A stretch of DNA of 64,000 nucleotides. Source: Ruminococcus flavefaciens. GTDB taxonomy: Bacteria > Bacillota > Clostridia > Oscillospirales > Ruminococcaceae. The notes below the pieces were generated by a model. The model had not been told where the DNA came from, did not search any database, and worked only from the letters and a program-made list of their open reading frames with translations. The stretch covers positions 1,505-65,504 of the forward strand of contig CACWHY010000006.1 in the NCBI GenBank assembly GCA_902760805.1. The letters run 5' to 3'. Both the position numbers and the translations under genes were made by a program. This document shows positions 35,684 through 44,884 of this stretch, piece after piece; the stretch's first letter is position 1; the number at the start of each line of letters is the position of its first letter.

Positions 35684-36694
35684 ATGAACAATTCATCACA
35701 GCTCATCAACTGGAACGGTACTACCTGCGTTCGTCTTCAGGCCGGCGGCTATGAGGCTCTCATCGCCTACGAGATCGGATCCAACGTGATCCGCCTCAGA
35801 GACAACACCAACGGGGTGGATTTCTTCCGCTTCGACCCTGAGAACGACGCCGACGTTATCCGCAATTCTCCCGAGGTATGGGGACTCCCCACGCTGTATC
35901 TGCCTAACCGCTTTGCAGACGGTGTTCTCAAGACCTCCGACGGCGAGTATCACCTCCCCGTGAACGAGGGCGCTCCCTATTTCAACCACATCCACGGCTT
36001 TATCCACAAGAGAGTCCATGAGGTAGTTGAGCACAACGCCGACAGCAACTGCGCTTGGGTGAAAACACGCTACGTTTACGACGAGAACGACGAGTTCTTC
36101 CAGTACCTTCCCGTTAGATTTGTGGCTGAGTACACCTTCACTCTTTCCGAGAACGGCCTTGACCAGGACATCAAGTTCACCAACGTTTCCGACAAGGTGC
36201 TTCCCATGTCACTGGCCTCACATACAGCTATCAAGGCTCCCTTCGTGGACGGCGGCAAGGAGAGCGACATCCGCCTGACAGTTCCTGCCGGACGCCGCTG
36301 CGAGCTCAACGAGAGATGGCTGCCCACTGAGAAGACCAAGTCTCTGACAATGTACGATCTTGAGTACAAGACCGGCAGCAAGTGCCCTGTTCTCCAGGAC
36401 ATCAACAACGATATGTACACCGGCGAGACAGCTGAGCTGGATCATGAGAAATTCCACGGCATCATCGCCGAGGACATTGCCAGCGGCAAGAAGCTCTGCT
36501 ATCAGGTATCTGACGAGTATATGTTCTGGATCATCTGGAACGACGGCGGCTTCAACCACTACTTCTGCCCCGAGCCAATGACTGCCATGATCAACGCAGC
36601 CAACCTTGATCTTCCCGGAGATGTTTCCGGCAAGCGTGAGGTAAAGCCCGGCGAGGAGTTCACTGCACACCAGAGATTTTTCGTAAAGCTGTAA
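35684..36694 (+). CDS. Aldose 1-epimerase-like protein
   Basis: A 336-aa galactose-mutarotase fold protein, which would interconvert sugar anomers. Family-like features are GLPTLYLPNRFADGVL, NHIHGFIHKRVHEVVEH (candidate catalytic His near residue 106-110) and the later LASHTAIKAPF, with a C-terminal WNDGGFNHYFCPEPMT holding another conserved region. The substrate is unclear. AAAGGAATG precedes the start. A bidirectional terminator follows. Confidence 0.85.
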   Translation: MNNSSQLINWNGTTCVRLQAGGYEALIAYEIGSNVIRLRDNTNGVDFFRFDPENDADVIRNSPEVWGLPTLYLPNRFADGVLKTSDGEYHLPVNEGAPYFNHIHGFIHKRVHEVVEHNADSNCAWVKTRYVYDENDEFFQYLPVRFVAEYTFTLSENGLDQDIKFTNVSDKVLPMSLASHTAIKAPFVDGGKESDIRLTVPAGRRCELNERWLPTEKTKSLTMYDLEYKTGSKCPVLQDINNDMYTGETAELDHEKFHGIIAEDIASGKKLCYQVSDEYMFWIIWNDGGFNHYFCPEPMTAMINAANLDLPGDVSGKREVKPGEEFTAHQRFFVKL

Positions 36695-36696
36695 TG

Positions 36697-36730
36697 AAAA
36701 AGGGACACCCAGGCGGTGTCCCCTTTTTTT
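36697..36730. terminator. Bidirectional terminator
   Basis: AAAAAGGGACACC and GGTGTCCCCTTTTT pair over CAGGC, between the convergent epimerase and ABC permease genes. Confidence 0.9.
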
Positions 36731-36770
36731 GCAGACAAAAAAAGGAGCGGCCTGACCGCTCCATTTTTTA

Positions 36771-38111
36771 TCACTCCTCTGCGGAGGTGCTGCTCTTTTT
36801 CTTGTATCTGGACTTCTGGCCGAAATTCAGCGAGATAGTCAGGATCTTATCGGAGTTGAACAGCCTCAGTGCCAGGAACAGGCAGACTGCAAAGAATACG
36901 ATCTGGTAGGCAAGACCTGCGAAGAAGATCGTGGTGTGGCCGAACATAAGGTTGCTCATCGCCGAGAAGGTGTGTGTGAAGGGGATCGCATATACAAGCA
37001 TCTTCACAACTGTAGGCAGAGAGTTCACATCTGCGAACATTGAGATGAAGTAAGGGATCATAGCCATCATCATCAGGGGCATGATAACTGTCTGAGAGCT
37101 CTTTGTGTCGTTTACCAGTGAGCCAAGAATGATAGACAGTGACAGGCAGATCATGATAGTGAAGAACAGCTGAAGTCCTACCAGGATGTAGTCAGAAATG
37201 GAAAGTGTCAGTCCCAGCTTAGCCATTGCAGACTCCACTGTCATGTACTGGCTGATAACGTTGCCCTCGGCAGCGACCTGCTCAGTTACCTTGTCAGTTG
37301 CGCCGGAGATCGTTGTGGAGAAGCCTATCATGAACACGGCTGCGTTGAGCAGAGCGATGATAGCGGCTGCAAGCATCTTTGAGCTGATGATGGAAAGTCT
37401 TGAAACAGGGGCAGAAAGCAGAGTCTCAAGGGTCTTGTCGATCTTCTCGTTGGAGATAGCGCTGATCAGGGTCTGAGAAGTGAGCATGATCAGCACGAAA
37501 ACGATGATTGGCAGGATCTCATTCTGGATCATGACTCTCTGCATGATAGAGTCGGAGGAGATCTGTGCAGACTTGTCGTCAACAACTGTGTTGTCCACAA
37601 CTGCAACGGGGTCCTCCATAAGAGCGATGTCCTCTTCGGAAAGTCCAAGCTGAGCAGCGATCGTGCTTGAGATACAGTTCTCGATGAAGCCTGCTGCTCC
37701 GGCGGTATCGTTGCTGAGGTTGGAAAGCATTGCGGTGGAGGCCATGCGTGAAACGGTGACCAGCTTAGGCTGAGTGCCGTTTTCAATATCCGAGGTAAAG
37801 CCCTCGGGAATGATAACGAGGTTTTCTGAGTTGTTGCTCTTCAGGATAGCGGCATAATCGTCGCCCTCAGAGGAGAACTTTGTGATCTTAGCGCCGTTGT
37901 CCTCCATCTGCTTGATGAGGGACTGGGTGAACTCAGTTTCATCACGGTCGCTGATAGCGATAGTGTACTCCTGCTTGGTAGCCTCCTCGATAGTTGTGCT
38001 CATTACGTTGCCCAGGATCATGAACATTGCCATGATAGCAACGAAGGAAACGATCATCTGTGCGGTGATGAGCTCTGAGAGCTCCTTTTTAAGAAGGTTA
38101 ATGAATTTCAT
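36771..38111 (-). CDS. ABC-2 type exporter permease (NatB-like)
   Basis: A 446-aa membrane protein: one N-terminal segment (residues 15-38), a large extracytoplasmic domain (about 40-195), then five segments in the C-terminal half with EKIDKTLETLLSAPVSRL, the cytosolic loop typical of NatB/ABC-2 permeases. With the ATPase gene upstream, which it overlaps by 14 bp, it forms a two-gene exporter, perhaps for Na+ or a toxic compound; the substrate is not evident. Confidence 0.88.
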   Translation of the reverse strand: MKFINLLKKELSELITAQMIVSFVAIMAMFMILGNVMSTTIEEATKQEYTIAISDRDETEFTQSLIKQMEDNGAKITKFSSEGDDYAAILKSNNSENLVIIPEGFTSDIENGTQPKLVTVSRMASTAMLSNLSNDTAGAAGFIENCISSTIAAQLGLSEEDIALMEDPVAVVDNTVVDDKSAQISSDSIMQRVMIQNEILPIIVFVLIMLTSQTLISAISNEKIDKTLETLLSAPVSRLSIISSKMLAAAIIALLNAAVFMIGFSTTISGATDKVTEQVAAEGNVISQYMTVESAMAKLGLTLSISDYILVGLQLFFTIMICLSLSIILGSLVNDTKSSQTVIMPLMMMAMIPYFISMFADVNSLPTVVKMLVYAIPFTHTFSAMSNLMFGHTTIFFAGLAYQIVFFAVCLFLALRLFNSDKILTISLNFGQKSRYKKKSSTSAEE

Positions 38112-38838
38112 GATCGTTCACCACCCTTTCAAAAACTTCCTCAAGGTTAGCTGCATTGTAGCGCTCCTTCAGCTCAGCAGTAGTACCTGTGACCATAAGA
38201 TGACCCTTGGCGATGATGCCCACACGGTCAGATACGAACTCGATCTCAAGCATATTATGGGAGGAAAGAAGGAAAGACATACCTTCCTCAGCAGCCAGCT
38301 TCTTGATAGTGCGGCGGATCTCGATAGCGTTGAGCACGTCAAGTCCGCTGGTAGGCTCGTCCAGGATAGCCAGTCTGGGCTTAGTCATAACTGCACGGGA
38401 GAGCAGCAGCTTACGGATCATACCACGGCTGTAGCTGCCGATCTTGTCGCCAAGGCGGTCGCCCAGGCCGTTGATCTCCTTAGCACGAGCCACCATCTGG
38501 TCGATAGCTCTGGGATCCACGGTGAACAGGCCAGCCATGAAGCGAAGATACTTCTCGCCGGTCATATTCTTGTAGGCACCTGCCTCATCGGGGAGGTAGG
38601 TGATGCTGCCACGAACCTTCTCCGGAGCAGACTTGATGCTGTGACCAGCCACGATAGCGTCGCCTGATGTTGGCTTGAGCAGCGTAGAGATCATGCGGAT
38701 CGTTGTGGTCTTGCCGGCTCCATTTGGGCCGATCAGGGCGAAGATCTCGCCCGCCGAGATGTCGAAAGAGACATTGTCCGCAGCAAGTACCTTTGAATAC
38801 TGCTTGGACAGTCCCTTGACCTCAAGGACTTTCTCCAT
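38098..38838 (-). CDS. ABC exporter ATPase (NatA-like)
   Basis: A 246-aa ATP-binding subunit. Walker A is GPNGAGKTTT, the Q-loop and signature SYSRGMIRKLLLSRA follow, Walker B is RLAILDEPTSGLD and the switch His is in LLSSHNM. The start is at 38838 after AGAGGG; the open frame upstream runs into the promoter. It energises the permease encoded next to it. Confidence 0.95.
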   Translation of the reverse strand: MEKVLEVKGLSKQYSKVLAADNVSFDISAGEIFALIGPNGAGKTTTIRMISTLLKPTSGDAIVAGHSIKSAPEKVRGSITYLPDEAGAYKNMTGEKYLRFMAGLFTVDPRAIDQMVARAKEINGLGDRLGDKIGSYSRGMIRKLLLSRAVMTKPRLAILDEPTSGLDVLNAIEIRRTIKKLAAEEGMSFLLSSHNMLEIEFVSDRVGIIAKGHLMVTGTTAELKERYNAANLEEVFERVVNDHEIH

Positions 38839-38903
38839 AAAATTTACCCTCTTTCCGGACGTGCTTTTCGAGCAATATCGTCCTAAAAAAATTATTATAT
38901 CCC

Positions 38904-38963
38904 TGAACTCCCATATCACAAGAGTTCAAAATCAATTATATCACAGCTATGATATTATGTCAA
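38904..38963 (-). promoter_or_regulatory. Promoter and palindromes upstream of the ABC exporter operon
   Basis: On the minus strand TTGACA (38958-38963) and TATAAT (38935-38940) are 17 bp apart. An imperfect palindrome TATCATAGCTGTGATA fills the spacer, and GAACTC ... GAGTTC (38904-38926) lies just downstream. Both could be operators. Confidence 0.65.
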
Positions 38964-39011
38964 TAAAATAACGAATTTGAAAAAAATTTATTATCCGGAG
39001 GAACGCCGGCC

Positions 39012-39218
39012 TCAGAAGTAGAACAGCTCCTCAAACTTTTTGTCCAGCGCAATGCAGATGATCAGCGCCAGCTTTGCGGTGGGCTGATACTGGCCTGTCT
39101 CAATGGAGCTGATCGTGTTTCGGGAGACCCCCACCATTTCCGCCAGCTGCGCCTGAGACAGCTTCGCCTCAGACCTCGCCTCCTTCAGATGATTGCGGAG
39201 CACCAGCTTGTCGTCCAT
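39012..39218 (-). CDS. Small XRE-family regulator
   Basis: A 68-aa protein made almost only of a helix-turn-helix: SQAQLAEMVGVSRNTISSIE with the following TGQYQPTAKLALIICIALD and the usual FEELFYF end. It is the YgzD/HipB-like small Cro type often paired with a membrane protein. It is the second gene after DUF6442, six bases apart, and probably binds the GCAAAGT-type palindromes at 39565-39642. Confidence 0.9.
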   Translation of the reverse strand: MDDKLVLRNHLKEARSEAKLSQAQLAEMVGVSRNTISSIETGQYQPTAKLALIICIALDKKFEELFYF

Positions 39219-39224
39219 GACCGC

Positions 39225-39548
39225 TCACCCCTTGAAACTGGCGAAAAACTGCACCGTGGATATGATACTCATGCCAAGCATCAGGATGCCGCAGAACAGG
39301 TTTGCCACCTTCTTGGTCTTGATGAAGCGATAGGCGAATGCGCTTGCTCCGGAGAACATGATCAGCGCCATGATGTCGTAGGGGTCCTGTTCGTGGAAGT
39401 TGCGTACCATGGCGAACATAATGGCCATTGCACCCATTCCAAGGAAGGCCCAGTAGAAGGACTTGTCGAAGATCATTTTCTCCCGCTCATCGCCACGACT
39501 GTCGGGCTTTTTGTTCTGTGCCAGCTTCAATACCTCGTCTTTATTCAT
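39225..39548 (-). CDS. DUF6442-like membrane protein
   Basis: A 107-aa protein with a soluble N terminus (MNKDEVLKLAQNKKPDSRGD) and three membrane segments. The layout matches the DUF6442 family that accompanies small XRE regulators in Firmicutes; function unknown. The start at 39548 is preferred over 39557, because AAAGG directly abuts the latter. Confidence 0.75.
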   Translation of the reverse strand: MNKDEVLKLAQNKKPDSRGDEREKMIFDKSFYWAFLGMGAMAIMFAMVRNFHEQDPYDIMALIMFSGASAFAYRFIKTKKVANLFCGILMLGMSIISTVQFFASFKG

Positions 39549-39564
39549 AACTGTCATCCTTTCT

Positions 39565-39642
39565 GCAAAGTTTACTTTGCATTTGCTATGGTCTTAGTAT
39601 ATCACTGCCAAGTTCACTTGTCAATAGTTTGCAAAGCAAACT
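39565..39642 (-). promoter_or_regulatory. Promoter flanked by two palindromic operators
   Basis: On the minus strand TTGACA (39619-39624) and TATACT (39596-39601) are 17 bp apart. GCAAAGT-TT-ACTTTGC (39565-39580) lies downstream and AGTTTGC-AAA-GCAAACT (39626-39642) directly upstream. Both share the GCAAA(A/G)T half-site, which suggests looping or cooperative repression by the XRE protein of this operon. Confidence 0.75.
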
Positions 39643-39769
39643 TGTCAAAATCAGCACTTTGCACAGATCTCCGCCTGCTGATCTGTTGCAATTGTATGAT
39701 TTTGAAGAACAAATCGCAATTTCGTACCAATGTTAAAACATAATTATTATTATATTGCCCTGATTTACC

Positions 39770-39798
39770 TTGACAAAAGGCAATATATTTGTTATACT
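39770..39798 (+). promoter_or_regulatory. Promoter of the eight-gene transport operon
   Basis: TTGACA (39770-39775) and TATACT (39793-39798) with a 17-bp spacer. Start of transcription expected near 39805. Confidence 0.82.
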
Positions 39799-39804
39799 TA
39801 TTTT

Positions 39805-40052
39805 GAAGGTTTTATGCAGTTTGGCGACTGCATATTTTGAACGCAAGGCATAGGCAGCCTTAGTTCGGTCAAAATCGAATATCACCGAAGCTGACGGCTT
39901 TCCTGTGCGTTGTCGAAGGCCCTTTGGCTGTACTGTGCGGTCTGCGGAGCAAACCCTCTCCCGCTCCCGGACTGTGACGGCTTTGTTGTTATGCTTTTTC
40001 GGTGCCTCAGTGCGCCTATTTTCACGCTTTTTGCGGGAAAGGTGGAGAAAAA
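39805..40052 (+). promoter_or_regulatory. Long leader of the transport operon
   Basis: About 250 nt separate the promoter from the first gene. Small hairpins can form (ATGCAGT/ACTGCAT near 39818-39840 and AAGGC/GCCTT near 39845-39862), but no known riboswitch was recognised. A 21-codon frame (39991-40056) ends in TGA overlapping the TTG start of the first gene; it lacks a good ribosome binding site. Confidence 0.45.
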
Positions 40053-43016
40053 TTGAATAAATATGCACTTTACCGGAGACTGGCCTCTGGTATATTGTCG
40101 TGCGCTGTTGCCGCCGGACTCTCTCCCGGCTGCTTGCAGGCCCTGGCTGCGGAGGATCCGGTTTCTCAGGAGACCCTTGCCGCTATGCAGGAAGACTATT
40201 ACTATATCGAGCCCGTGGATACCGGCATCCCTACTCACAGCGAGTATTTCGACCAGTATTCCGGCGAAAACCGCCCCGACGTCCAGGTCGAGGTCCGGGG
40301 CAATGACTATGTTTCTGCGGAAAACGGAGACTTCGCCTCGGGCAGCTACGGCTCAGAAGGCGATGTCCGTGACGACGTTCTCATCTGGGAGAGCGCCGAC
40401 GGCCTCCTGACCTACAAGGTGGACGTTCCGGAAACAGGAAATTACTGCATAAATATGACGTATTTCCCTATCGAGTCTAACAGTTCCTCAGTGGAGCTGT
40501 CTATGAAAATCGACGGTGTTACGCCATTTGACACGGCTTCTCGTATCACTCTCAGCAGGATCTGGGTGAACGAAACGGATATTTATACAGATTCCCGTGG
40601 AAATCAGGTCCGCCCCTCTCAGATCCAGAAGGGTATGTGGCGGAGCTGCGATCTCGGCGACGTGGACGGACTTTTCAACGAGCCCCTGTTCTTCTACCTT
40701 GAAAAAGGCACCCATGAGATCTCGTTCTACTCAGAGCGTGCTCAGCTGGCTATCGAGAGCTTCAAGCTGTACAACCCCGAAGAACTGCCCTCCTACAGCC
40801 AGTACGCCTCCTCCGCTGAGGCCGGCGTTTCCAAGGAGAGCACCCCGGCTAAGGTCTTCCGCATCGAGGGCGAGGACGCCGTTTTCAAGTCCGACTCTAC
40901 CCTCTACCCCACTTATGATAATACCAACTACCTGGTGTCTCCCTCTGACCCCACGAAGGTAGTTTACAACACACTGGGCAGCGGCAACTGGAAGAAGGCG
41001 CTCCAGTCCGTTACCTGGGAGATCCCTGCTGACCAGATCGGCAGCTCCGGCTGGTATCGCATCGGTATCAAGTCCCGCCAGAACACCATGCGTGGCTTCT
41101 ACTCCAACCGCCGTGTCTACATCGACGGACAGGTGCCTTGCAGCGAGCTGGATCAGGTGAAATTCTACTACGGCACCGATTGGAGCGTGGTAACTCCCCA
41201 GACAGACTCCGGCGAGGACGTTTACGTTTATCTTGACGCCGGTCAGGATCACACCATCACCATGGAGGTCATCCCCGGCGAGATCGGCGACTCCATGAGA
41301 AAGCTGGATGAGGTGGTCGCTAAGCTCAATACCTATTATAGAAAGATACTCATGATCACCGGCCCCTCTCCCGACCAGTACACCGATTACTACGTTCATG
41401 AGAAAATCCCGGAGCTGGTGGACGAGTTCGATAGGCTCTCAGGTGAGCTGAAGGACATTCAGTCCGGTATCGAGAGCTTGTCCGGCTCAGAGGGCTCTGA
41501 GGCTGCGGCTCTTGAGCGTATGACGGTCATTCTTGACAAGTGTACGAAAAAGCCCCTGAAGATCCCGGATTACCTCTCTCAGATCAAGGAGAACATCACC
41601 TCGATCTCCGCTTGGATGAGGGATTACCGTGACCAGCCCCTTGAGGTGGACTACATCGAATTTGCCTCTCAGGGAGCAGACTTCGCAGACTGCGACACCA
41701 AGCTGGGCAAGAGCATCAGCTTCGGCGTGAAGGGCTTCTTCGGATCCTTCTTCGAGGACTACACCACCCTTTCAGACGTTACCGGCGAGGACGCCATCGA
41801 CGTTTGGGTATCGCTGGGCCGTGATCAGGCTCAGGTGGTAAAGGAAATGGCCGAGAACCAGTTCATGCAGGATACCGGGATCCCGATCTCGGTAAACCTC
41901 GTTATCGGCGGTGTCGTTGAGGCTACTCTTGCAGGAAAAGGCCCCGATGTTGCGCTGTTCCTGGGCGGAGAATTCCCCGTGAACCTGGCTGCCCGTGACC
42001 TTCTGGTGGACGTTTCAGACACAACGCAGTTCCCGGACTTTGAGCAGGTCTCTCAGCGCTTCCAGGAGAACGCTATGACTCCCTATCAGTTCAACGGCGG
42101 CACCTACGGTCTGCCTATCAGCCAGACCTGGCCAATGCTCTTCTACCGCACAGACGTGCTCACTGAGCTGGGCTACACATCGCCTCCCGAGACCTGGAAC
42201 GACCTTATAGATATGCTGCCCGCTCTCCAGAGGAACTATATGTCCGTGGGACTTATCCTTCCTCCCACAAATATCTCCCCCGCAACTGAGGCAGGACACA
42301 CCTTCGCAATGCTCCTGCTGCAAAAGGGTCTGAACTACTACAACGAGGGACAGACAGCCTCTACCTTCGATTCTATCGAGGCCGTGCAGTCCTTCGAGGA
42401 GTGGACGGACTTCTACACAAAGTACAGCTTCGACCAGACCTACGACGCTTTCAGCCGTTTCAGGACCGGCGAATACCCCATTCTTATCGCAAACTACACC
42501 TTCTTCAATCAGCTCACCGTGGCTTCTCCTGAGATCAAGGGACTGTGGGACTTCTGTCAGGTGCCCGGTACTCTCCGGGAGGACGGAACTATCTCTCATG
42601 CGGCAAACTCCAACGGCGCCGGTGCTGTTATTTTCAAGAAGGTAAAGAACAAGCAGAACGCCTGGGAGTTCATCAAGTGGTTCACTGAGGCTGATACTCA
42701 GGTGCAGTACGGAACTCAGATCGAAGGCCTCCTGGGAACTATGGGACGCTTCGACACCGCTAACCTTGAGGCTCTCAGTGAGCTGTCATGGTCACACAGC
42801 GAGTACGACCGCCTGAAGGATCAGCAGGACGAGCTGGTGGAGATCCCCGTTATCCCATCGTCCTACGCTGTTACAAGAAATATCATGAACGCTTTCAGAG
42901 AAGTCGTCAACGAGCTTGAAAATCCCCGTGATACTCTGGTTTGGTACAACCGTGACATCAACGACGAGATCACAAGAAAACGTGAAAATCTCGGTCTTGA
43001 CACCGACGAGAACTAA
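40053..43016 (+). CDS. Extracellular sugar-binding protein with large N-terminal extension
   Basis: A 987-aa ABC-type solute-binding protein. The start is taken as TTG at 40053, 6 bp after GGTGGAG; it gives MNKYALYRRLASGILSCAVA, a signal peptide ending near ALAAED. There is no proper lipobox. Residues about 50-250 and 260-410 look like two beta-sandwich, carbohydrate-binding-like domains (LLTYKVDVPETGNYCINM; VFRIEGEDAVF). A helical stretch (410-520) follows. The C-terminal 430 residues are a family-1 sugar-binding protein (IDVWVSLGRDQAQVVKEMAE, GKGPDVALFLGGEFPVNLA, TYGLPISQTWPMLFYR). Usual binding proteins have about 430 residues in total. First gene of the operon. Confidence 0.85.
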   Translation: MNKYALYRRLASGILSCAVAAGLSPGCLQALAAEDPVSQETLAAMQEDYYYIEPVDTGIPTHSEYFDQYSGENRPDVQVEVRGNDYVSAENGDFASGSYGSEGDVRDDVLIWESADGLLTYKVDVPETGNYCINMTYFPIESNSSSVELSMKIDGVTPFDTASRITLSRIWVNETDIYTDSRGNQVRPSQIQKGMWRSCDLGDVDGLFNEPLFFYLEKGTHEISFYSERAQLAIESFKLYNPEELPSYSQYASSAEAGVSKESTPAKVFRIEGEDAVFKSDSTLYPTYDNTNYLVSPSDPTKVVYNTLGSGNWKKALQSVTWEIPADQIGSSGWYRIGIKSRQNTMRGFYSNRRVYIDGQVPCSELDQVKFYYGTDWSVVTPQTDSGEDVYVYLDAGQDHTITMEVIPGEIGDSMRKLDEVVAKLNTYYRKILMITGPSPDQYTDYYVHEKIPELVDEFDRLSGELKDIQSGIESLSGSEGSEAAALERMTVILDKCTKKPLKIPDYLSQIKENITSISAWMRDYRDQPLEVDYIEFASQGADFADCDTKLGKSISFGVKGFFGSFFEDYTTLSDVTGEDAIDVWVSLGRDQAQVVKEMAENQFMQDTGIPISVNLVIGGVVEATLAGKGPDVALFLGGEFPVNLAARDLLVDVSDTTQFPDFEQVSQRFQENAMTPYQFNGGTYGLPISQTWPMLFYRTDVLTELGYTSPPETWNDLIDMLPALQRNYMSVGLILPPTNISPATEAGHTFAMLLLQKGLNYYNEGQTASTFDSIEAVQSFEEWTDFYTKYSFDQTYDAFSRFRTGEYPILIANYTFFNQLTVASPEIKGLWDFCQVPGTLREDGTISHAANSNGAGAVIFKKVKNKQNAWEFIKWFTEADTQVQYGTQIEGLLGTMGRFDTANLEALSELSWSHSEYDRLKDQQDELVEIPVIPSSYAVTRNIMNAFREVVNELENPRDTLVWYNRDINDEITRKRENLGLDTDEN

Positions 43017-43033
43017 GGAAGGAGGAATATCGC

Positions 43034-43975
43034 TTGGCTAAGATCGCTGCCGAGGACATCGGCAAAAGAACTAAACAGGAAGAGCGCCGCATGATGTGGC
43101 ACTCAGTCAAGCAGAACAAGGCCTGCTATCTGATGCTGGCTCCGTTCATGCTGTTCTTCCTGGTATTCACGATCGTCCCTGTAGTAATGTCCCTCCCCAT
43201 GGGCTTTACGGATTTCAACATGGCTCAGGCCCCGAAATTCATCGGACTTTCAAACTATACCACCCTTTTCCTTTCGGATAAGATCTTCGTAAAATCTATC
43301 AGAGTCACCATAGTTTTCGCCCTGTTCACAGGCCCCCTGAGCTATGTTCTGTGCTTCCTGCTGGCTTGGCTCATCAATGAGCTCCACCCGAAGCTGAAAA
43401 CTCTGTTCACTCTCATCTTCTACGCACCCTCAATGGCTCCCGTTTATACCACCTGGCAGATGATATTCAGCGGTGATATGAACGGCTACGCAAACTCCTT
43501 CCTTATCAACTTAGGTCTTGCCAACTCTCCCATACAGTGGCTCACCGATGCCAACTACGTCCTGGGAGTCACGATCATAGTTCAGCTGTGGATCTCACTG
43601 GGAGCCGGCTTCCTGGCACTCCGTGCGGGATTCCAGAACATCGACCGCTCAATGTACGAGGCAGGCGCTATCGAGGGTATCCGCAACCGCTGGCAGGAGC
43701 TGATCTACATCGTTATCCCTTCAATGGGTCCTCAGCTCATGTTCGCTGCGGTAATGCAGATCGTAAGCTCATTCACCGCAGGTACTGTTGCACAGAACCT
43801 GGTGGGCTTCCCCAGCACCGACTACAAGGCACACACCATCATGACCCACGCCTTCGACTACGGCTGGGTAAGATACGAAATGGGCTACGCCTCGGCGATA
43901 TGTATGATACTGTTCGTCGTCATGTACCTGCTGAACAAGCTGATCAGCAAGGTGCTGAGCAAATACATGGACTAA
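43034..43975 (+). CDS. Sugar ABC permease, MalF type (pair 1)
   Basis: A 313-aa permease with six membrane segments. The ATPase-contacting EAA loop is YEAGAIEGIRNRWQELIYIV with the following IP. The start is TTG at 43034, 8 bp after GGAGG. It pairs with the next gene. Confidence 0.92.
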   Translation: MAKIAAEDIGKRTKQEERRMMWHSVKQNKACYLMLAPFMLFFLVFTIVPVVMSLPMGFTDFNMAQAPKFIGLSNYTTLFLSDKIFVKSIRVTIVFALFTGPLSYVLCFLLAWLINELHPKLKTLFTLIFYAPSMAPVYTTWQMIFSGDMNGYANSFLINLGLANSPIQWLTDANYVLGVTIIVQLWISLGAGFLALRAGFQNIDRSMYEAGAIEGIRNRWQELIYIVIPSMGPQLMFAAVMQIVSSFTAGTVAQNLVGFPSTDYKAHTIMTHAFDYGWVRYEMGYASAICMILFVVMYLLNKLISKVLSKYMD

Positions 43976-43987
43976 GGAGGCGAAGAA

Positions 43988-44872
43988 ATGGCACAGTCAA
44001 TGGTCAATACCGAAAAACTCAAGGCGAGCAACAAACAGGCCGGCAGAAAGATCGGCGGAACGGTAGCTATCTTCGTTTTCCTTATCGTTCTCGGACTCTT
44101 CATGCTGTTCCCTATCTATCTTATGATAGTTATGGCAATAAAGCCTGTTGAGGAGCTGTTCATCTTCCCCCCGAAGCTCCACGCTATCAACCCTACCCTC
44201 AACAATTTCAAGGATATGTTCGAGGTCATGCACCAGAACAGAGTTCCCTTCTCAAGATACGTCTTCAACTCTGTCCTCGTTACCGCAACTGTAACGATAC
44301 TCCAGTGCTTCTTCGCTTCCATGGCCGCATTTGTGCTTGCAAAGTGCAAGTTCCCCGGAAACAAGATCCTCAACAGCATCATCGTCGTTGCACTTCTCTA
44401 TCAGAGCAACGTCATCTACATCATGCAGTACATCGTTATGGCGAAGCTGCATATGATCGACACCTACTGGGCACTGATCCTGCCCGCTATCGCTTCGCCT
44501 ATGGGACTGTTCCTTATGAGGCAGTCCATAGGTCAGGTCCCCGACGCTATGATCGAAGCCGCTAAGGTGGACGGCGCAGGCCTCTTCCGTATCTGCTGGC
44601 AGATCGTTATGCCCAACCAGAAGCCTGCCCTGATGACCCTGATCATCTTCGCTTTCCAGGCCGCTTGGAACATCCAGTCGGGAACGGTAGTTTTCCAGGA
44701 GCAGTACAAGACCCTCACCACCGTTGCAACTCAGGCTGCCTCCGCAGGACTTGCAAGAGCAGGCGTTGCTATGGCGGCACAGGTGTTCGTGTTCATCCCG
44801 CCCATCGTTGTGTTCATGCTGGCGCAGAGACAGGTCATCGAGACCATGGCTCACTCCGGCATCAAGGACTAA
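43988..44872 (+). CDS. Sugar ABC permease, MalG type (pair 1)
   Basis: A 294-aa permease with six membrane segments; its EAA loop is IEAAKVDGAGLFRICWQIVM followed by P. VLAKCKFPGNKIL and SPMGLFLMRQ are typical MalG blocks. AAGGAGG precedes the ATG, 12 bp after the MalF-type gene. Confidence 0.93.
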   Translation: MAQSMVNTEKLKASNKQAGRKIGGTVAIFVFLIVLGLFMLFPIYLMIVMAIKPVEELFIFPPKLHAINPTLNNFKDMFEVMHQNRVPFSRYVFNSVLVTATVTILQCFFASMAAFVLAKCKFPGNKILNSIIVVALLYQSNVIYIMQYIVMAKLHMIDTYWALILPAIASPMGLFLMRQSIGQVPDAMIEAAKVDGAGLFRICWQIVMPNQKPALMTLIIFAFQAAWNIQSGTVVFQEQYKTLTTVATQAASAGLARAGVAMAAQVFVFIPPIVVFMLAQRQVIETMAHSGIKD

Positions 44873-44884
44873 GGAGGTGGGGAC

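Noticed and set aside
36771-38838. A toxin or defence function for the ABC exporter
   Set aside because: Nothing beyond a standard two-gene NatAB-like exporter is visible.
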